From CAYGVX01 sp964544285 (GTDB lineage Archaea > Thermoproteota > Bathyarchaeia > Bathyarchaeales > SOJC01), in contig CAZJAQ010000029.1 in assembly GCA_964544285.1 (NCBI GenBank), forward strand, positions 1-16,356: DNA of 16,356 nucleotides. Direction: 5' to 3'. Of this stretch, positions 13,472-16,356 are shown piece after piece; the stretch's first letter is position 1; each line of letters starts with the position of its first letter. A model generated the notes under the pieces. It was not told the origin of the DNA. It saw nothing but the letters and a program-made list of their open reading frames with translations, and searched no databases. A program made the position numbers and the translations under genes.

Positions 13472-14295
13472 AAGTGCCAAAAGTTGAAAGGCGAGAAAAG
13501 AAAATCGCGTGGGCTGTCTCCATCAGTTTAGGCGTGGTTATAATAATAACTGCGATCCTGACGTTGACTGGAAATCCTCTCTTTGAGGACTATCTTTTTT
13601 TTGCAGCTGTAATCGCTGTGTTTCCCTCAGCAGTTCTTGATTACGTGGAATACCGATGGAAAAAGTCGATAGACGAGCGCTTGCCAGATCTTTTCAGGAG
13701 TATCGTTCAGGCTCAGCAGACAGGTATGACTTTGCCTCAAGCTTTGGAAGAGGCTTCAAAACGGAATTATGGTCCTTTGACTGCAGAATTGAAAAAAATG
13801 GTGAACCAAATGTCTTGGGGCTTGCCTTTCGAGGAGGCGCTTCAAGAGTTTGGCAAACGTGTCGATACCACTTTGGTGCGGAGAACCGTGCCCTTAATCA
13901 TCGAGGCTAGCCGTTCTGGGGGACGTGTGGAGAAAGTTTTCGCTCCGATGGGAAACTTCATTCAAACCACTCAGACTCTGGAGAAGGAGCGAAAGGCTCA
14001 AACAAGACCTTACATCGCGATTATCTACGTTGCCTTCTTCGTCTTCGTCTTCACCATAGTCTTACTCTACAAAACATTCTTCATAACGATGGATGATTCG
14101 CCCATCATAGGCTTATCTGCATTGTCTTCCGAAGAGGCGTGGCGTATCTTCTTTCACATGAGTTCTATACAGGCGTTTTTCGGCGGTTTGGTCGCAGGAA
14201 AGATGGGTGAAGGAACCGTGAGTGCTGGTTTGAAACACAGCATAATACTGATGGCGAGCGGCTACTTGGCTCTAAAATTGGTGGTCTGGTGGTAG
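13465..14295 (+). CDS. Pilus platform protein 2 (T2SSF/TadB/TadC-like)
   Basis: A 276-residue membrane protein with a second type II secretion F domain. Membrane segments lie at about 13-34, 42-60, 182-203 and near 235-275. The cytoplasmic F domain at about 66-175 carries DERLPDLFRSIVQAQQTGMTLPQALEEAS and the second half MSWGLPFEEALQEFGKRV...LIIEASRSGG, a pattern shared with TadC and ArlJ. The start is GTG at 13465, or the neighbouring GTG at 13468, which would give a GTGA overlap with the previous stop (13469-13471). A pair of single-F-domain proteins is the arrangement of Tad and the archaeal Epd-type pili. ArlJ and PilC-like proteins instead hold the repeats in one chain. Confidence 0.9.
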   Translation: MVKVPKVERREKKIAWAVSISLGVVIIITAILTLTGNPLFEDYLFFAAVIAVFPSAVLDYVEYRWKKSIDERLPDLFRSIVQAQQTGMTLPQALEEASKRNYGPLTAELKKMVNQMSWGLPFEEALQEFGKRVDTTLVRRTVPLIIEASRSGGRVEKVFAPMGNFIQTTQTLEKERKAQTRPYIAIIYVAFFVFVFTIVLLYKTFFITMDDSPIIGLSALSSEEAWRIFFHMSSIQAFFGGLVAGKMGEGTVSAGLKHSIILMASGYLALKLVVWW

Positions 14296-14699
14296 TATTG
14301 AGGCGATTCTTGAGGAGTAAACGTGGAATCACCCCGGTCCTGAGCAACGTGCTATTGATGGTTGTGGCGGTTGCCGCCATGTCCTTAGCAGCCTCAGCAA
14401 CGTACGTGATAACTGATAACATGCGTCAAATTATGGGAGAACGCGTCATCGCGGAAGACGTGTGGTTCAACTCTAACCAAATTTCGATTTACCTCCGAAA
14501 CACGGGGAAGGTTGCGTTTGAAGTATCTTCGGTTTACATTAATTTCACGGGCCAGCCTTTTACACCGCTCACTTTGGAGGTGGGGGAGCATGGATGGTTG
14601 AACGTAACTTTCAGTTGGGAAGCCGATGCTTTGTATCACATAAACGTGGTGACGAGTAGAGGGACGAAAATTGTGGACTATTACAAAGCACCTTCGTAG
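14289..14699 (+). CDS. Small pilin-like protein with class III signal peptide
   Basis: A 136-residue pilin-like protein. The N-terminus reads RRFLRSKRG then ITPVLSNVLL, the archaeal class III (archaellin/prepilin) signal: a basic stretch, Gly13 before the predicted cleavage, then a hydrophobic helix (about 14-41) that forms the fibre core. A PibD/EppA-type peptidase would cut after G13. The rest (about 55-136) is a small beta-sandwich-like domain (SISIYLRNTGKVAFEV-type strands, one NFT and one NVT sequon). The start is GTG at 14289, overlapping the previous stop by 7 bases; a TTG at 14298 is an alternative. This is the likely major or core pilin of the operon, judged by size and position only. 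Confidence 0.8.
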   Translation: MVVLRRFLRSKRGITPVLSNVLLMVVAVAAMSLAASATYVITDNMRQIMGERVIAEDVWFNSNQISIYLRNTGKVAFEVSSVYINFTGQPFTPLTLEVGEHGWLNVTFSWEADALYHINVVTSRGTKIVDYYKAPS

Positions 14700-16035
14700 A
14701 CTCAAACGAAACAGACGTGGTGTGAGCAACGTCATAGTCATAGTGCTAAGCCTCGTCATCCTCGTGATAATAACTTCAAACGTAATCTTATGGAGTTACC
14801 AGATGAACCAGCTTGATTGGGAGAGAATGCAGGAAGACATAGGAATCAGCGACGTAGCGCTGGTAAACAGTTCAGTATGGTTTGCAGCGCAGAGCGAGTA
14901 CACATTGCCCATAGGTAGCCGCACAAACGGTTCCTACGCCTATACGACAACAGTCGACGAATTCTACGAGTCTTTCCGAGAGGAAAATCAAGCGATTATC
15001 CGTCCAGAATCTGCTGGGCAGTATGCGGAGTGGGGTGCAGTGTTTCCTACGGGCACGGCGCATTGGGATTGCTGCGACGAAGAACCTGTCGACGATGACA
15101 GCTCCTACGTCCGAACCACGAACGCAAATTGGCGAAGAGAAGCTTACAACTTGAAAGACCCCGACGACTACGGCAACATCACGTGGGTAAGAGTTTACGT
15201 GAGGGCGAGAATCAGCAGCCTCGGCGCGTCCCAGGGCATCAGAACCCTAATCAGAACACACAGCACAGACTACACTTCAGCAGACATAGCCTTGACAACT
15301 TCTTATCAAGACTTGTATACGCAGTATGATACCAATCCCTTTACAGGAGCATCGTGGACCTGGGATGAGGTCAAGTCTCTGCAGGCAGGCGCCTCTGGAA
15401 GAACCTTTGGAACCAGATATACGAGGCTTACTGCCGTTTGGGTAGTCATAAACTACGTCGGACAACGCGCTGACACTATCGGAAGTTTCACCATAGATGT
15501 ATCTACCTACACCCTAGAAAACGTGAAAGGCGTGGAGATTCAGCTAAGATACAGAGCAAGCGACTCTGAGGAAAAATGGTACTTGAAGGCTCTCAACTGG
15601 ACTTCTGGAGCTTACAGCGACAACGGCTTTAACTCCACAGCAGGGCATCTCCCGACCACAGCTTGGGACTACTATACTGTGAACCTGACTGACCAGTGGC
15701 GAAGCTACGTCCGAGCAGATGGTAGCATGAACATAAAACTCGTCGATGCAGGCGAAGATAGCAACCAGACAGCCATCGACATCGACTTCCTCGCCGTCAG
15801 AGTACTCGCCGAGGGGATGCAGATTACCTTAAACAACAAGGGAGCCTCAACCTGCCATGTCGTCTCAATCTGGGTAACCAACTCGACACTACACAAAAGA
15901 TACGCGGCAGACATCTTCGTCAGTTCAGGAGAACGCTTGAACTACACTCGAATAGACATCGTAACCCCGACGAGCACATACCTGGTTAGGGTTGTGACGG
16001 AACGGGGCAACGCCGCTGTTTTTCCAGTGAGCTAA
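14671..16035 (+). CDS. Large pilin-like surface protein with jelly-roll-like ectodomains
   Basis: A 454-residue pilin-like protein. RRLKRNRRG17 followed by VSNVIVIVLSLVILVII (about 18-41) is a class III signal and fibre helix. The exterior then appears to hold three beta-rich parts. Part one, about 125-265, opens with H131-W-D-C-C-D-E and a DDDSSYV stretch and contains ALTTSYQDLY and NPFTGASWTWDEVKSLQAG, a pattern seen in many phage, bacterial and archaeal surface proteins. Part two, about 270-380, contains RYRASDSEEKWYLKALNW, TTAWDYYTVNLTDQW and AIDIDFLAVRV. A C-terminal Ig-like part spans about 383-454. Nine N-x-S/T sequons (66, 86, 169, 309, 321, 338, 365, 404, 424) suit a glycosylated surface protein. 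The only usable start is TTG at 14671, with AGAGGGAC about 8 bases upstream, overlapping the small pilin by 29 bases. It may be a minor or tip pilin. Confidence 0.8.
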   Translation: MWTITKHLRRLKRNRRGVSNVIVIVLSLVILVIITSNVILWSYQMNQLDWERMQEDIGISDVALVNSSVWFAAQSEYTLPIGSRTNGSYAYTTTVDEFYESFREENQAIIRPESAGQYAEWGAVFPTGTAHWDCCDEEPVDDDSSYVRTTNANWRREAYNLKDPDDYGNITWVRVYVRARISSLGASQGIRTLIRTHSTDYTSADIALTTSYQDLYTQYDTNPFTGASWTWDEVKSLQAGASGRTFGTRYTRLTAVWVVINYVGQRADTIGSFTIDVSTYTLENVKGVEIQLRYRASDSEEKWYLKALNWTSGAYSDNGFNSTAGHLPTTAWDYYTVNLTDQWRSYVRADGSMNIKLVDAGEDSNQTAIDIDFLAVRVLAEGMQITLNNKGASTCHVVSIWVTNSTLHKRYAADIFVSSGERLNYTRIDIVTPTSTYLVRVVTERGNAAVFPVS

Positions 16036-16040
16036 AAAGC

Positions 16041-16356
16041 CTATTTTTCCTGCTTAACGCATCTGTTTTCTAATGCCTTTATGGCTTCCTTCGGGTTTTT
16101 CGCCTCAACCAAAGTAATGTTGTAAAGCTTCGCCATCCTCTTCCCATTCTCACTACTCTTAGGCATTGCGATTAGGCATGCGTTGTCAGGAGCAACATCG
16201 TAGATTTTGGCAAACAACGCTATGACCGGCTGCTCAGAGACGACGTCTTCGGGTGACGTTGCGAGGTCTATAACCATCATGTTCTTAGCTGCACCTTTTC
16301 TGAAAGCTGTGATGTCAAACATGTGGTTTGCACCCGACTTTCCTTTCAAGAAGCCC
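16041..16356 (-). CDS. C-terminal part of an unidentified protein, cut by window edge
   Basis: At least 105 residues of a leftward gene that continues past the right end of the window; the frame stays open to the last codon, so the first TTG inside it (16349) is not a convincing start. The visible part is a compact alpha/beta unit: GKSGANHMFDITAF, then KNMMVIDLA, PVIALFAKIYDVAPDNACLIAMPKSSENGKRMAKLYNITLVEA and a final Lys-rich helix. The pattern (Gly-x-Ser-Gly-x-x-His-x-Phe-Asp, a strand ending in Ile-Asp, then a Rossmann-like strand pair) resembles the C-terminal halves of some archaeal restriction-endonuclease-like or regulator proteins. The catalytic E-x-K of PD-(D/E)XK nucleases is not evident. 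It converges on the pilus operon, 5 bases away, and is probably unrelated to it. Confidence 0.6.
   Translation of the reverse strand, partial: GFLKGKSGANHMFDITAFRKGAAKNMMVIDLATSPEDVVSEQPVIALFAKIYDVAPDNACLIAMPKSSENGKRMAKLYNITLVEAKNPKEAIKALENRCVKQEK

Overview
The window is chromosomal DNA of an archaeon. This follows from a histone-fold gene, ribosomal protein S17e (absent from bacteria), an archaeal-type AMP phosphorylase, pyruvoyl-dependent arginine decarboxylase, ATP-dependent DNA ligase, class III (archaellin-type) signal peptides, and AT-rich TATA-like boxes about 26 bases upstream of several starts. The gene mix, with a dockerin-tailed secreted protein, a ThiS/MoaD gene beside S17e, and pilins carrying jelly-roll-like ectodomains, resembles a Bathyarchaeia-like (TACK) genome. 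That placement is an inference, not proven by the sequence. I see no rRNA, tRNA, insertion sequence, CRISPR array or prophage. The longest gene-free stretch is about 259 bases (3503-3761), so no gap exceeds 300 bases.

Layout. At 39-794 a metallophosphoesterase runs rightward and converges on a leftward cluster at 808-1775: S17e, a small helical protein and a ThiS/MoaD-like protein. A leftward TatD-family hydrolase (1856-2650) is divergent from a rightward archaeal histone (2781-3002). A two-helix membrane protein with a helix-hairpin-helix domain follows (3077-3502). Next comes a secreted Ig-like plus dockerin protein (3762-4343), whose upstream region holds three adjacent inverted repeats. 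Leftward genes then encode a small winged-helix-like protein (4409-4666), AMP phosphorylase (4734-6242) and a two-helix membrane protein (6416-6856). A PPC-domain protein (7005-7439, rightward) converges on a RimI-like acetyltransferase (7465-7917, leftward). The latter is divergent from pyruvoyl-dependent arginine decarboxylase (8028-8570). A TPR protein (8637-9023) and DNA ligase (9093-10796) follow.

The most coherent system is a five-gene rightward operon at 10953-16035: a secretion ATPase, two separate F-domain membrane platform proteins, a small pilin-like protein and a large 454-residue pilin-like protein. Each gene overlaps the next (4 to 29 bases). It fits an archaeal type IV pilus of the Tad/Epd-like layout, with no prepilin peptidase in the window. 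A strong TATA box and two short palindromes lie upstream. The right edge cuts a leftward gene of uncertain function.

How the genes work together. Most genes outside the pilus operon are single-gene housekeeping units. AMP phosphorylase implies the archaeal AMP salvage route to ribulose-1,5-bisphosphate, with partners not present here. Arginine decarboxylase supplies agmatine. Several starts (tatD, the membrane gene at 6856, pdaD) sit about 26 bases from a TATA-like element and so may be leaderless. Others (histone, the AMP phosphorylase TTG, the pilus ATPase GTG) have purine-rich Shine-Dalgarno-like leaders.
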